Below are positions 51,057 to 59,808 of a stretch of 64,000 nucleotides of DNA, one piece after another. Position 1 is the stretch's first letter. Every line of letters begins with the position of its first letter. Both the position numbers and the translations under genes were made by a program. Source of the DNA: JAFGLZ01 sp964390905 (GTDB lineage: Bacteria; Planctomycetota; Phycisphaerae; UBA1845; JAFGLZ01); contig CAYMLO010000018.1 of assembly GCA_964390905.1 (NCBI GenBank), positions 18,720 through 82,719 on the forward strand, given 5' to 3'. The notes below the pieces were generated by a model. It was not told the origin of the DNA and searched no databases. It saw only the letters and a program-made list of their open reading frames with translations.

Positions 51057-51997
51057 TGACCGAGACGTCCAACGCGACCGGGACGCAGCCGAGTCCAGTA
51101 CCGCGACGGATCACGGTGTTGATGGGCGGGCCCAGTGCCGAGCGCGAGGTCAGCCTGCACACGGGTGCAGCGATCGCCAACGCGCTGGAATCCCTGGGGC
51201 ATCAGGTGCGTCGGGCCGATGTCCGGCCGGATGACCTGTCAGCCCTCGATGCGCCGGCGGACATGGTATTCATCGCCTTGCACGGGACATGGGGGGAGGA
51301 CGGTCAGTTGCAGGCCATCCTGGAGGAGCGAGGAATCCGATACACCGGCTGCGATCCGCAGGCCAGCGCCCTGGCGATGAACAAGGTCCGGACGAAGCGG
51401 CGATTCATCGAGGTGGGCGTGCCGACCGCGCCGTTTGAGCACGTCACGCCGTCCAACGCCGGCGCGGTCGCGGAAGGGTTCGAGCTGCCCGCCGTCGTCA
51501 AGCCCGTCGCGGAGGGTAGCAGCGTCGGCTGTGCGATCGCGCGGGATCGGCCGTCGTTCTCGTCGGCGGTCAGACGGTTGGTGGACGACTACGGCGAGGC
51601 GCTGGCGGAGCGTTTCGTCGACGGTCCGGAGCTGACGGTGGGCGTGCTGGCGGGGCAGGCGTTGCCGGTTTGCCAGATCCAGCCTAGCAGCGACTTCTAC
51701 GACTACCATGCCAAGTATGAGGCGGACGATACGGCGTATCTGTTCGAGATTGAGCTGCCCGAGGGACTGGTAAGACGGGTCCAGCAGCTGAGCGAGCAGG
51801 CGTTTGAGGCGTTGGGCTGTCGCGACATGGCGCGAATCGATTGGATCGTCGCGTCGAGCGCCGAGCCGTTCTGTCTGGAGGTGAACACGATTCCGGGGTT
51901 CACCGATCACTCGCTGCTCCCGAAGGCGGCGGCGAGGGCGGGGATTGGTTTTGCTGACCTGTGTCAGCGAATCGTGGATCTGGCGATGAGTCGGTAG
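51056..51997 (+). CDS. ddl: D-alanine--D-alanine ligase
   Basis: 313 aa from an ATG whose first base is the last base of the murB stop. ATP-grasp ligase: RITVLMGGPSAEREVSLHTG, VFIALHGTWGEDGQLQAILE, YTGCDPQASALAMNKVRTKR, VVKPVAEGSSVGCAI, the metal-binding CRDMARIDWIV and CLEVNTIPGFTDHSLLPKAA. The last block carries the Asn and Ser-Leu of the D-Ala-D-Ala (not D-Ala-D-Lac) type. It supplies the dipeptide for MurF. Confidence 0.95.
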   Translation: MTETSNATGTQPSPVPRRITVLMGGPSAEREVSLHTGAAIANALESLGHQVRRADVRPDDLSALDAPADMVFIALHGTWGEDGQLQAILEERGIRYTGCDPQASALAMNKVRTKRRFIEVGVPTAPFEHVTPSNAGAVAEGFELPAVVKPVAEGSSVGCAIARDRPSFSSAVRRLVDDYGEALAERFVDGPELTVGVLAGQALPVCQIQPSSDFYDYHAKYEADDTAYLFEIELPEGLVRRVQQLSEQAFEALGCRDMARIDWIVASSAEPFCLEVNTIPGFTDHSLLPKAAARAGIGFADLCQRIVDLAMSR

Positions 51998-52093
51998 GGG
52001 CCCATCCACGGGCCCGCGCAGTCGGCCCATCCCGAGAGGGCAGGCAGATCGCGGCAGGTCGACATGTTGGTCAGGCCATTGGAGGGCCAAACC

Positions 52094-53032
52094 ATGGTCA
52101 AGCGAAGAAGATCACGGAAGAAGCGGACACGGTCGCTGTCAAGGCGGCTGGCTGACAGGCTGTCGGGCATCTCGCTGGCGCGGCTCACGCACGGATTCCT
52201 GAGCCTGGTGATGCTGGCGGGCATACTGGCCGGGGCGGCGTACGGGCTGCCCGCGCTCGAGCAGTACGTGTCGGGTCTGCCCGAATACCAGAACGAGCTG
52301 GCCGTCGAGCTGGTCGACCAGCCGGCGTGGCTGGAGGGGAATCCGCATGTCGCGCAGGCCATCGCGGACCGTTGCGGCGTGGGCCCCGATGCGCGCCGGT
52401 TGAGCAGCGGACTTGCGCGACGCGTTGCGCGGGGGATGTCGCTGATCGGTTGGATCAAGCAGGTTCACGAGGTGAGCATCGGCGCCGACGACATCGTCCG
52501 GATCCGCTGCGACTATCGCGAGCCCGTCGCGTGGGTGGCATACGGCTCGTTTTACTACTTGGTTGACGAGGAACACGTGCGTCTGCCGGGCCGGTACTCG
52601 CATGGCGAGGTCGGCCGGGATTCGGGGTTGATGCTGGTCATGGGCGTGTCCGAACGGCCGCCCGCCGAGGGACAGCAGTGGGCGGGCGCCGATGCCCAGG
52701 CGGCGATTCAGATGGTCAAGCTGCTTCGGGACAAGCCCTACTTCGACCAGCTAACGGGCGTTTTGGTGTACAACTACGGTGGGCGGATCGATCGACGCGA
52801 CCCGCATATCGAGCTGGCCACCGACCGGGGCGCGCGGATCCGCTGGGGCCGGGCGCCCGGCGAGGAGATCGACGAACCGACGGCCGCCCAGAAGCTCGCC
52901 CATCTGCAGGGCATCTGGCGGGAATACGATCGGGTCGACATGGGCCGCGCGTGGGTCGACATCCAGGTCTGGCCCGACCGTGTGCTCGTGCCCGTCAGCA
53001 ACTGGGAGCCCGGCCTGGGCCGACGTAGCTAA
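52094..53032 (+). CDS. ftsQ: FtsQ-like division protein
   Basis: 312 aa from the ATG at 52094 with GGAGGG seven bases upstream; an ATG at 52064 is also in frame. A very basic N-terminus (VKRRRSRKKRTRSLSRR), one transmembrane helix (about 39-60, FLSLVMLAGILAGAAYGLP), then a POTRA-like and beta region with VRIRCDYREPVAWVAYGSFYYLVDEEHVRLP, which matches the FtsQ core around its VDxxG/R-P strand. Last gene of the cluster; no ftsA or ftsZ follows, and the next 235 bases hold only a repeat half-copy. Confidence 0.8.
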   Translation: MVKRRRSRKKRTRSLSRRLADRLSGISLARLTHGFLSLVMLAGILAGAAYGLPALEQYVSGLPEYQNELAVELVDQPAWLEGNPHVAQAIADRCGVGPDARRLSSGLARRVARGMSLIGWIKQVHEVSIGADDIVRIRCDYREPVAWVAYGSFYYLVDEEHVRLPGRYSHGEVGRDSGLMLVMGVSERPPAEGQQWAGADAQAAIQMVKLLRDKPYFDQLTGVLVYNYGGRIDRRDPHIELATDRGARIRWGRAPGEEIDEPTAAQKLAHLQGIWREYDRVDMGRAWVDIQVWPDRVLVPVSNWEPGLGRRS

Positions 53033-53044
53033 TGCCGTCTTGAC

Positions 53045-53064
53045 GTGCGGCGGCTCGACGCCGC
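53045..53064. repeat. half-copy of the 10150-10255 repeat arm
   Basis: GTGCGGCGGCTCGACGCCGC is the same word as the arm of the long inverted repeat near 10.2 kb with one change. It lies just behind ftsQ. Confidence 0.5.
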
Positions 53065-53267
53065 TGCGGCAGATTGCTGGCCGGGGATCACGCCGATGAC
53101 CTGAACCGCCCCCAAAGCTGACCGTCCCCCTTGCACAAAGCCCGTGCCCCTCCCCCGCGTTGACGGCATCCGGTTCCATCAGTACAATCCGGCCCCCACT
53201 GTGGCGCAGGGCGCCGAACGAGACGGCTTGTTCTCTTGCCTTGGGTGATTTCAAGGGAACCTATCTT

Positions 53268-53774
53268 GTGTCGACGATCGCGACTTCCACGAGTGTGATG
53301 ACGTGGGAGTTGACATGGGCCCGTCCGCTCCTGCTGATCCACGCCGCGCTCGGCTTCGGCCTGCTGGCGATCTGCGTCCATGTCCTCTGGTTCGCCTGGA
53401 GGGGCACCGGCAAGAACGCCGCCTGGCGCGCCCGCCGTTACGCCGCCATCGCCTGGCCGATGTACATCGCTGCATTCGTTACCGGTGCCCTGATCTACCC
53501 AGCGTATATGGTCACGGTGCGCAAGCCCTGGCTCGAAGCGAACCGGCCGGCCATGGTCGGCTGGTTCGAGATCAAGGAGCACTGGGCGGCGCTGGGCCTG
53601 GTCCTGGCCTGGGGGGTGTGGCGATACTTCCGCAAGTCCGAGAAGGACGACGTCCTGACACCGGACCGGACGTTCAGCCGAGGCGTGGCCTTCCTCGCGC
53701 TGCTCGCGACGATCTGCGTTTTGATCAACGTGGTCTTCGGAGCTTGGATCGTGATGGTCAGGAGCGTGTCGTGA
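53268..53774 (+). CDS. four-helix membrane protein, unknown function
   Basis: 168 aa from a GTG at 53268 behind AAGGGA; an ATG at 53298 would give 158 aa. Four predicted helices: about 21-41, 60-80, 104-123 and 143-164. Text such as WARPLLLIHAALGFGLLAICVHVLWF and AFVTGALIYPAYMVTVRKPWLEAN, with several intramembrane His, Trp and Tyr, resembles small haem- or quinone-linked membrane proteins, but no family is recognised. It overlaps the next gene by four bases (GTGA), so the two products probably work together. Confidence 0.65.
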   Translation: MSTIATSTSVMTWELTWARPLLLIHAALGFGLLAICVHVLWFAWRGTGKNAAWRARRYAAIAWPMYIAAFVTGALIYPAYMVTVRKPWLEANRPAMVGWFEIKEHWAALGLVLAWGVWRYFRKSEKDDVLTPDRTFSRGVAFLALLATICVLINVVFGAWIVMVRSVS

Positions 53775-54112
53775 CCAAGCCCTTTCGAACGGCACTGAGC
53801 TGGACGATCCCAACGCTGTTCGTGCTGTTCTATGCGCTGTGGATGAAGCTCCATCTGCCCCAGCCGTACTACGCTCCCGAACTCCGTCAGATCTTGTGGG
53901 ACCGGCCGACGGGCATCATCACGCAGGGGTGGTACGGGCGCGTGTTGATGGTTGCGATCACATCCATCGTGCTCGGCACGGTGGTTGCCTGGGGGATCTC
54001 GCGGCTGAAGAACGCCGCGTGGGTTCGCTTCGGTCCCTGGCTGGCCGCGGCCGCGGCCTTGCTGGCCATGATCGTCAGTGCTGCGCACGAGATCGGTCGC
54101 TGGATGTTGTGA
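53771..54112 (+). CDS. three-helix membrane protein coupled to the preceding gene
   Basis: 113 aa from a GTG overlapping the previous stop. Three helices: about 9-26, 55-77 and 85-105. A soluble loop between helices 1 and 2 has LHLPQPYYAPELRQILWDRPTGI. Intramembrane His near the end (SAAHEIGRW). No family recognised. The partner at 53268 has similar character. Confidence 0.62.
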   Translation: MTKPFRTALSWTIPTLFVLFYALWMKLHLPQPYYAPELRQILWDRPTGIITQGWYGRVLMVAITSIVLGTVVAWGISRLKNAAWVRFGPWLAAAAALLAMIVSAAHEIGRWML

Positions 54113-54175
54113 TTTGCCTCGCCTGTTCGTTGTTGGTAGCCTATACACACCATGAACAAGCGACAGGAGTCAGAA

Positions 54176-55033
54176 ATGCGAGCCTTTTCGCCGGTCGAGT
54201 TGCCTGCAGCAAGTCAGCCAAGACGTTGCGCGTTTACGCTGATCGAGCTGCTTGTCGTCGTCGCCATCATCGCCTTGCTGATCTCGATACTCCTGCCGTC
54301 GCTGTCGCGGGCGCGCGAGATGGCCCGAGCGTCGGTGTGCACTTCGAACATGCGCCAGTTGTACCTGGCCTGGATGTACTACGCCGATGCCCACGACGGG
54401 GTCACCTGCCTGGGGCGCGACTACAGCTTCATCAGCGTCGAGCTTGGCTACAAGTACCGGTTCTGGTCGGGCGGATGGACCCTCGACGACGAATACGACC
54501 CGCAGGGCGGGTTCCTCTCCCCCTACTGTAAGAACCTGGAGGTGCGTGCCTGCCCGAGCTGGCCCACGGAGAAGCACATGGTCGGCTCGCTGGGCATCGG
54601 GTACAACTACCAGTACTTCACCGACGGTAAAGGCAACAAGGGCGAGGTGTGGACGTGGACGCCTGTCAAGGAGGACAAGATCCTGCGGCCCGCCTCGACT
54701 GTCGTGTTTGCGGACGTCGCTCGCAACAACAAGCCGAACCCGAGCGAGATCGAGACGACCTACTGGATCTTCCCGCCCAAGTTCGACTATCCCTCGTTCC
54801 ACGGACGTCACAGCGGCAAGGGCAACGTCGCTTGGGCCGATGGACACGTAGCGTGGGAGGTCCCGCAGATTCTGCGCGAAAGCTACACTGCCGGCGGACA
54901 GGTCGATCCACCGTTCTCCTCAGAGAAGGTCAAGCGGTACAACATCGGCGACCTCGACAGGGACGGCGACCCGAATACGAATGAGCTGTTCGATCCCGCG
55001 TATGACTGGTCCGCTGATCCCAGCGACCTGTAA
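54176..55033 (+). CDS. pseudopilin-like protein with prepilin cleavage motif
   Basis: 285 aa from the ATG at 54176 (AGGAG upstream); ATG 54152 is also in frame. The type III signal is CAFTLIELLVVVAIIALLISILLPSLSRA: cleavage before the Phe and N-methylation are expected, leaving a long hydrophobic helix. Then the planctomycete pattern SVCTSNMRQLYLAWMYYADAHDG, a Cys-containing globular domain and GNVAWADGHVAWEVP. Such proteins are numerous in planctomycetes and assemble through a type II-like system; their function is not settled. A second one is at 59809-60498. Confidence 0.85.
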   Translation: MRAFSPVELPAASQPRRCAFTLIELLVVVAIIALLISILLPSLSRAREMARASVCTSNMRQLYLAWMYYADAHDGVTCLGRDYSFISVELGYKYRFWSGGWTLDDEYDPQGGFLSPYCKNLEVRACPSWPTEKHMVGSLGIGYNYQYFTDGKGNKGEVWTWTPVKEDKILRPASTVVFADVARNNKPNPSEIETTYWIFPPKFDYPSFHGRHSGKGNVAWADGHVAWEVPQILRESYTAGGQVDPPFSSEKVKRYNIGDLDRDGDPNTNELFDPAYDWSADPSDL

Positions 55034-55096
55034 GAAGGCCAGACGGTGCCAGCCGACTGTGCGTTCCGCACCGGATCGGGAACGGGAGCGCCATTG

Positions 55097-56302
55097 ATGG
55101 GCAAGAGCACGAGCAAGGTCCTGCGGTGGCTCGTCGGGTTCATACTGCTGGCGGCGTTGGTAGGTCTCGGCGTCAGCCAGATGCCGACGTGGGGCACCTC
55201 CAGCGAGACGGGCGATCGCGCGAGTACGCAGCCTGGCGCCCGATCCATCACCCTCACCGACCTCGCCGGCCGCGAAGTCACGCTGCGACAGCCCGTCGAG
55301 CGCATCGTGCTGGTCCGTGGGCGCGACGTCTACGAGTTGGCCCTTCTGCTCGGTGAGGACCTGCCGCGCAAGCTCATCGCCTGGGGCCCGGACTTGGAGC
55401 AGTATGACAGTGACGCGTACCGCGTCTATGTTGAGCGGTTTCCGTCGCTGGCCAACCTACCGGAAATCGGCTCCGTTTACGCCGACGCGGTGGATGCCGA
55501 AAACCTGTTGGTGCTCCAGCCCGACCTGGTCATCGTCGATACGTTCATGGCCCAGCGTGGGTACAAGTGTCTCGGCCGGATGGAGCGGGCGGGTTTGCCG
55601 CTGCTGCACCTGGACTTCTCGCGGAAGCCCTTCGAAGGGCCTCAACGCAGCATCCGGCTTCTGGGCCAGGCCCTCGGTCGACAGCGGCGGGCGAAGGAGG
55701 TTGCCGACTTCGTCCAGGCCCGTCTCGACGAGGTCACGTCGGGTCTGTCCGAGCCGCCGGCCTCGCCGGCATCGATCTACATGGAATGCGGATACAAGGG
55801 CGTAAAGGAGTACGGCCACTGCTTCGGCTACATCGATCGCGGACAACTCAGGGCGTGGAGCCTGATCATGGACCGGCTGGGCTGCCGGAACATCGCAGCC
55901 GGCCTCGGGCCGCCGATGGCCGCGATCCATCCGGAGCAGCTTCTTACTGCGAATCCCGACGTGATCGTCATCACCGGCGCCCATTGGCCGGCCACGCCCG
56001 ACAGCACACATCTTGGCTACCGTGCCGATCCAGCCGACGCCGAGCAACGGCTGCGGGCCTTTACCACCCGACCGGGCTGGGCGGATCTCAAGGCCGTCAA
56101 GACGAACCGCGTGTACGGTGTCTTCCACGGCTTCTGCATGCACACGATGAACTTCGCGGCGCTGCAGCAACTGGCCAAGTGGCTGTACCCTGAACGGTTT
56201 GCCGACCTCGATCCCGTGGCACGGCTCCGCGAGTTCCACGACCGCTTCCTGCCCGTCGACTATTCCGGCGTGTGGATGAACAGCCTGGAGCAAGAACAGT
56301 GA
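55097..56302 (+). CDS. ABC transporter periplasmic binding protein (BtuF/FepB-like)
   Basis: 401 aa from the ATG at 55097. An N-terminal hydrophobic anchor (about 10-28, WLVGFILLAALVGLGVSQM). Then SITLTDLAGREVTLRQPVERIVLVRGRDV, the usual start of class III binding proteins for siderophores, haem or cobalamin. The paired lobes show ENLLVLQPDLVIVDTFMAQ and PEQLLTANPDVIVITGAHW. It is the first of four overlapping genes: binding protein, isochorismatase-fold protein, permease, ATPase. The family supports ferric chelate or corrinoid uptake; the substrate is not readable here. No riboswitch was recognised in the 63 bases upstream. Confidence 0.85.
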   Translation: MGKSTSKVLRWLVGFILLAALVGLGVSQMPTWGTSSETGDRASTQPGARSITLTDLAGREVTLRQPVERIVLVRGRDVYELALLLGEDLPRKLIAWGPDLEQYDSDAYRVYVERFPSLANLPEIGSVYADAVDAENLLVLQPDLVIVDTFMAQRGYKCLGRMERAGLPLLHLDFSRKPFEGPQRSIRLLGQALGRQRRAKEVADFVQARLDEVTSGLSEPPASPASIYMECGYKGVKEYGHCFGYIDRGQLRAWSLIMDRLGCRNIAAGLGPPMAAIHPEQLLTANPDVIVITGAHWPATPDSTHLGYRADPADAEQRLRAFTTRPGWADLKAVKTNRVYGVFHGFCMHTMNFAALQQLAKWLYPERFADLDPVARLREFHDRFLPVDYSGVWMNSLEQEQ

Positions 56303-56898
56303 GCGGGCGACTCGGTTTCTTCGACGTGGATTGCCAGGAGATGAACGAGACGTGCGACGGGCTGTCGCTGCGACCGCGGGTGCAGCCGCTGGCCGAGGGC
56401 ATCACGCGCCTCCACGCAGCCGCCGAGGCGATCGGCGCCCCGATGGTGTTCACCACGTGTTGCTCGGGACGGATGCCCCAGCCCGGCGATTTGCCCGATA
56501 CGCTCTTCGTCCCGCTCGGCGCCGCCGACCGGGGGTGGGAGGACCACGTTGCAGACCACCGGCGCTTCTACCTCCAGAAGCGCGCTTACCGTGCCCCGAA
56601 GGTGAACGTCGCACGACGGGCCTTCGACATGTTTCAGGACAACGCCAACGCCGACCGCCTCGTGAAGGCGCTTCAGATTGATGAGTGGATCGTCTTCGGC
56701 AACGCGTTCGACGTCTGCGTCGCCTGCTGTGCGCAAGGTTTGTTGAACGCGGGCCAGCGCGTCTGCCTGCTAGCCGACGTCGCCGCCCTCAGCGTTCGCG
56801 GTACGCAAGAGACGCTGCGCGAGATGGTCGAGCACTTCTCGCATCGCGGGGCCCGTACGAGTACGCTGAACGAGCTGTTGAGCCTTATTGACGCATGA
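56299..56898 (+). CDS. isochorismatase-fold cysteine hydrolase inside the ABC operon
   Basis: 199 aa from a GTG overlapping the binding-protein stop (GTGA). Fold motifs: GFFDVDCQEMN (D11 and Q13 match the family Asp-x-Gln), FYLQKRAYR with a candidate catalytic Lys, and VFGNAFDVCVACCAQGLLNAG with the nucleophile Cys, matching the family VCGxxTDxCVxxTA block. Family members split isochorismate, nicotinamide or carbamoyl compounds. Being sandwiched between an uptake binding protein and its permease suggests it acts on the imported ligand or on siderophore precursors. It overlaps the permease gene by four bases. Confidence 0.78.
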   Translation: MSGRLGFFDVDCQEMNETCDGLSLRPRVQPLAEGITRLHAAAEAIGAPMVFTTCCSGRMPQPGDLPDTLFVPLGAADRGWEDHVADHRRFYLQKRAYRAPKVNVARRAFDMFQDNANADRLVKALQIDEWIVFGNAFDVCVACCAQGLLNAGQRVCLLADVAALSVRGTQETLREMVEHFSHRGARTSTLNELLSLIDA

Positions 56899-57956
56899 AG
56901 GGTCCCGCTGCCTATTCCGAGCCCGTCGTTGCCGCGTACGGTCGGTTGGTGCGATGGCGAACCGCGGTCATGGGGCTGGTGGGGTGCCTGGTGGCCACGG
57001 GGGTGATCGTTGACATCGCGACGGGGCCGGCGGGGCTAACCGTTTCGGAAATCCTGGCGGCCATCGTCCGCGTCGGGTCCGTCCCGTCACAACACGACGT
57101 GATCGTCTGGACGTTCCGGATGCCCACGGCGCTGATGGCCGTCGTCGTCGGCGCGGCGCTGGGCGTGGCCGGCGCCGAGATGCAGACCATCCTGAACAAC
57201 CCCCTGGCCAGCCCCTACACGTTGGGCGTTTCGGCCAGCGCCAGCTTCGGGGCCGCCTTGGCGGTCGTACTCGGGGCCGGGGCGATCCCGCTGGTCGAGA
57301 CCTTGGCTCTACCGGCGTCGGCGTTCGCGATGGCGATGCTCTGCTCGCTGGCGATCTACGCCCTCGCACGGATCAAGGGCGCGTCGCGCGAGACGATCAT
57401 TCTGGGCGGCGTGGCGCTGCTGTTCCTTTTCAACGCCGGCGTGGGGCTGCTCAAGTACGTGGCGTCCGAGGAGCAGCTCGCGGCGATCACGTTCTGGATC
57501 TTCGGAAGCCTTCAGGGCGCGACCTGGACCAAGCTTGCCGTCGTCGCGGGCACGCTCGCGGTGACCGGGCCGCTGCTGGCCGTCCATGCCTGGAAGTTGA
57601 CTGCCCTGCGGCTGGGCGACGACCGGGCTCGGTCCCTCGGCGTCAACGTCCGGAGGCTGCGGTTGACGACGTTGGTGCTCGTCTCCCTACTTTCCGCGGT
57701 GGCGGTATGCTTCGTCGGCACGATCGGGTTCATCGGATTCGTCGGTCCGCATCTGGCCCGGATCATGGTTGGCGAGGATCAGCGCTTTCTCATGCCGCTC
57801 TCGGGCCTGACGGGCGCGCTTCTGTTGTCCATTGCCTCGATTGCCAGCAAGTCGATCTTCCCCGGCGCGGTGTTCCCGATCGGCATCGCCACCGCTTTCA
57901 TGGGCGTGCCCTTTTTCGCCGCGATGGTCCTGCTGCGAAGGAGGTCGTACTGGTGA
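56895..57956 (+). CDS. FecCD/BtuC-family ABC permease
   Basis: 353 aa with about ten helices. Typical blocks: RMPTALMAVVVGAALGVAGAEMQTILNNPLASPYTLGVSASASFGAA, LRLGDDRARSLGVNVRRLRL, and the coupling-helix region VCFVGTIGFIGFVGPHLARIMVGEDQRFLMPLSGLTGALLL. It forms the homodimeric channel for ferric siderophore, haem or cobalamin uptake. It overlaps the ATPase gene by four bases. Confidence 0.93.
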   Translation: MKGPAAYSEPVVAAYGRLVRWRTAVMGLVGCLVATGVIVDIATGPAGLTVSEILAAIVRVGSVPSQHDVIVWTFRMPTALMAVVVGAALGVAGAEMQTILNNPLASPYTLGVSASASFGAALAVVLGAGAIPLVETLALPASAFAMAMLCSLAIYALARIKGASRETIILGGVALLFLFNAGVGLLKYVASEEQLAAITFWIFGSLQGATWTKLAVVAGTLAVTGPLLAVHAWKLTALRLGDDRARSLGVNVRRLRLTTLVLVSLLSAVAVCFVGTIGFIGFVGPHLARIMVGEDQRFLMPLSGLTGALLLSIASIASKSIFPGAVFPIGIATAFMGVPFFAAMVLLRRRSYW

Positions 57957-58762
57957 TCCTGGAGGGCAAGAACCTGTCCTTCGCCTACCGGTCGGACCGG
58001 GTGTTGCACGACGTGGACGTCCGGCTCGAGCCGGGCGTGACGGCCATCATCGGCCCCAACGCCGCCGGCAAATCGACGCTGCTCCGCTGTCTGTGCGGGC
58101 TGCTGAAGCCCCGGGGGAGCGTTCAGCTGGACGGACGAGACGTCCGCAACGTTCCGGTCGCCGAGCGTAGCCGCATCATCAGCTACCTGCCGCAGGATAC
58201 CTCAACCCAGGCGGTGCTGAGTGTGGTCGAGTCCGTGCTGCTGGGCCGGCTCCATGGGCTCGGTTGGCGGCCGAGCGAGGAAGACCTGCGCGTGGTGACG
58301 GGTCTGCTCGACGAACTGGACCTTGCAGATCTGGCCGAACGAAGCATCACCGAACTCAGCGGCGGACAGGGCCAGATGGTTGCCCTCGCCCAGGCCCTGG
58401 CGCGCGAGCCGGACATCTTGCTGCTGGATGAGCCCACCGCCAACCTCGACCTCGAGCATCAGTTCGAGATCTGCTCGCTGATGCGCCGGCTCACCGAGTC
58501 GCGCGGGATGACCACGGTGATGGCGATGCACGACCTGAACGTGGCCGCGCGGTTCGCCGACGTCGTCTATGTGCTGCAAGACGGGGCCGTTCACTCGCAC
58601 GGCCCGGCGACGACGGTGATGACCCATTCGATGATCGCGTCCGTGTATCACGTCAACGCCCGCGTGGCTGCCTGCCCGGACGGCCGTCCGCTGGTCACGC
58701 CGCTTGAACTCGCCGTGCGCGAGGACAACCGGCGGGGACACCCATCGGGGCCCACCGGGTAG
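57953..58762 (+). CDS. ABC transporter ATPase (FepC/BtuD-like)
   Basis: 269 aa from a GTG overlapping the permease stop (GTGA). Walker A GPNAAGKSTLL, the Q-loop in YLPQDTSTQAV, signature LSGGQGQMVALAQAL, Walker B ILLLDEPTANLD and the switch His in MAMHDLNVAARFADVVYVL. The C-terminal tail is short, as in siderophore and B12 ATPases. It completes the uptake operon; 221 bases without a gene follow. Confidence 0.94.
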   Translation: MILEGKNLSFAYRSDRVLHDVDVRLEPGVTAIIGPNAAGKSTLLRCLCGLLKPRGSVQLDGRDVRNVPVAERSRIISYLPQDTSTQAVLSVVESVLLGRLHGLGWRPSEEDLRVVTGLLDELDLADLAERSITELSGGQGQMVALAQALAREPDILLLDEPTANLDLEHQFEICSLMRRLTESRGMTTVMAMHDLNVAARFADVVYVLQDGAVHSHGPATTVMTHSMIASVYHVNARVAACPDGRPLVTPLELAVREDNRRGHPSGPTG

Positions 58763-58983
58763 TCCCGTTTCGGGTGGGGCATGGAGGGCATGCGACCCAA
58801 GCGCGTTACCGAAGCGGATGGGAAGGCGATCTGCGACGTGTACCGAGGCGACGCCAAGCAACGGCAACTCTGCACGTGGTCTGGCCCTGCCGACCCGCAT
58901 GCCTTCCAGAAGATGACGGTGCCCTTTTCTGTCTGGCGAGGAATGTGACGACGGTGTTGCCGGCCGGACCGGCCAGGTTCACG

Positions 58984-59751
58984 TCACCGACCTGGACGAC
59001 CAGGCGGCCCCATGCCGCGTTCGGCCATCCGCTTCGCCATGGCCTTCCTGTAGACCAGCCATTGGGCGCGTTTGTCCGCCGGCATTCTGGCGAGACGTCC
59101 CCCAGGTCCGCCCGGCGTTCGCCTTCCCCGGAATCCGCCGCGTCGGGGACCCCGGTCCCCCCTTTGGCCCTCAGCCCCCTCCGGCCGACGGCCTCGGTCG
59201 CCTGAACGGGCCTGTCCTTCCGGCCGGCGTGGGCGATCCCCCCTGCGTCCTCGGCCCATCCCCCGACCGCCCCTTCCCCAACGCTCCCGCATCTCGTCGA
59301 TCTGCTTGTCGAGGAACTCCTCACGCTCCGATGCCGGCAGCGAATGGTATGTCTGCACGTTGCGCTCCATCCGCTCCATCATCATGCCGCGCATGTTGTC
59401 GCGGATCTGGTCGCGCGTCTGCTCGTCCATGTTCTCCCAGAGACGCCGGCGCTCCTCCTCGTCCATCTTGGACATCCTCTCCCACGCCTGACCCATCCAT
59501 TCGATTCGCTGGTCTAGGGGTTGTTGTTTGAAGTCGTCGCTGGCGAGGTACTCGCGGGCCTCTTGTGTGGTGGCGGTTTCCACGGGGGGCGGTGGCTTCG
59601 GTGCAGGTTCGGGCCACAGGTAGTACCCGGCCACGCCCACCCCGGCAAGTGCGCAGACTGCGGACAGGCCGATCACCGTGGCCTTGAATCCACGTTTGCC
59701 CCACAGCTCTCTCCAGTCGATTGCAGGCAGCAGCATGTCGACGTTCCTCAA
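58984..59751 (-). CDS. membrane-anchored protein with coiled coil and Arg/Gly-rich tail
   Basis: 255 aa; an ATG at 59736 would drop five residues. One transmembrane helix (about 24-46, FKATVIGLSAVCALAGVGVAGYYLW), a Pro-rich linker, then a charged helical region (about 65-155, RIEWMGQAWERMSKMDEEERRRLWENM). From about 160 the protein is mainly RG and RRPEG repeats (GRGGRGMGRGRRGDRPRRPEG-like), with a final conserved-looking block ARMPADKRAQWLVYRKAMAKRMAERGM. No family recognised. It is the distal gene of a minus-strand group with a pseudopilin-like gene. Confidence 0.6.
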   Translation of the reverse strand: MRNVDMLLPAIDWRELWGKRGFKATVIGLSAVCALAGVGVAGYYLWPEPAPKPPPPVETATTQEAREYLASDDFKQQPLDQRIEWMGQAWERMSKMDEEERRRLWENMDEQTRDQIRDNMRGMMMERMERNVQTYHSLPASEREEFLDKQIDEMRERWGRGGRGMGRGRRGDRPRRPEGQARSGDRGRRPEGAEGQRGDRGPRRGGFRGRRTPGGPGGRLARMPADKRAQWLVYRKAMAKRMAERGMGPPGRPGR

Positions 59752-59808
59752 TGCGTGATCGATTCGACACCGGCAGGCGCACGGCCCCGAGCGCGCAGGC
59801 CCCTCAAG

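Noticed and set aside
55034..55096. cobalamin riboswitch in front of the ABC operon
   Set aside because: Only 63 bases lie between the pseudopilin-like gene and the start, and no B12-box sequence is seen.
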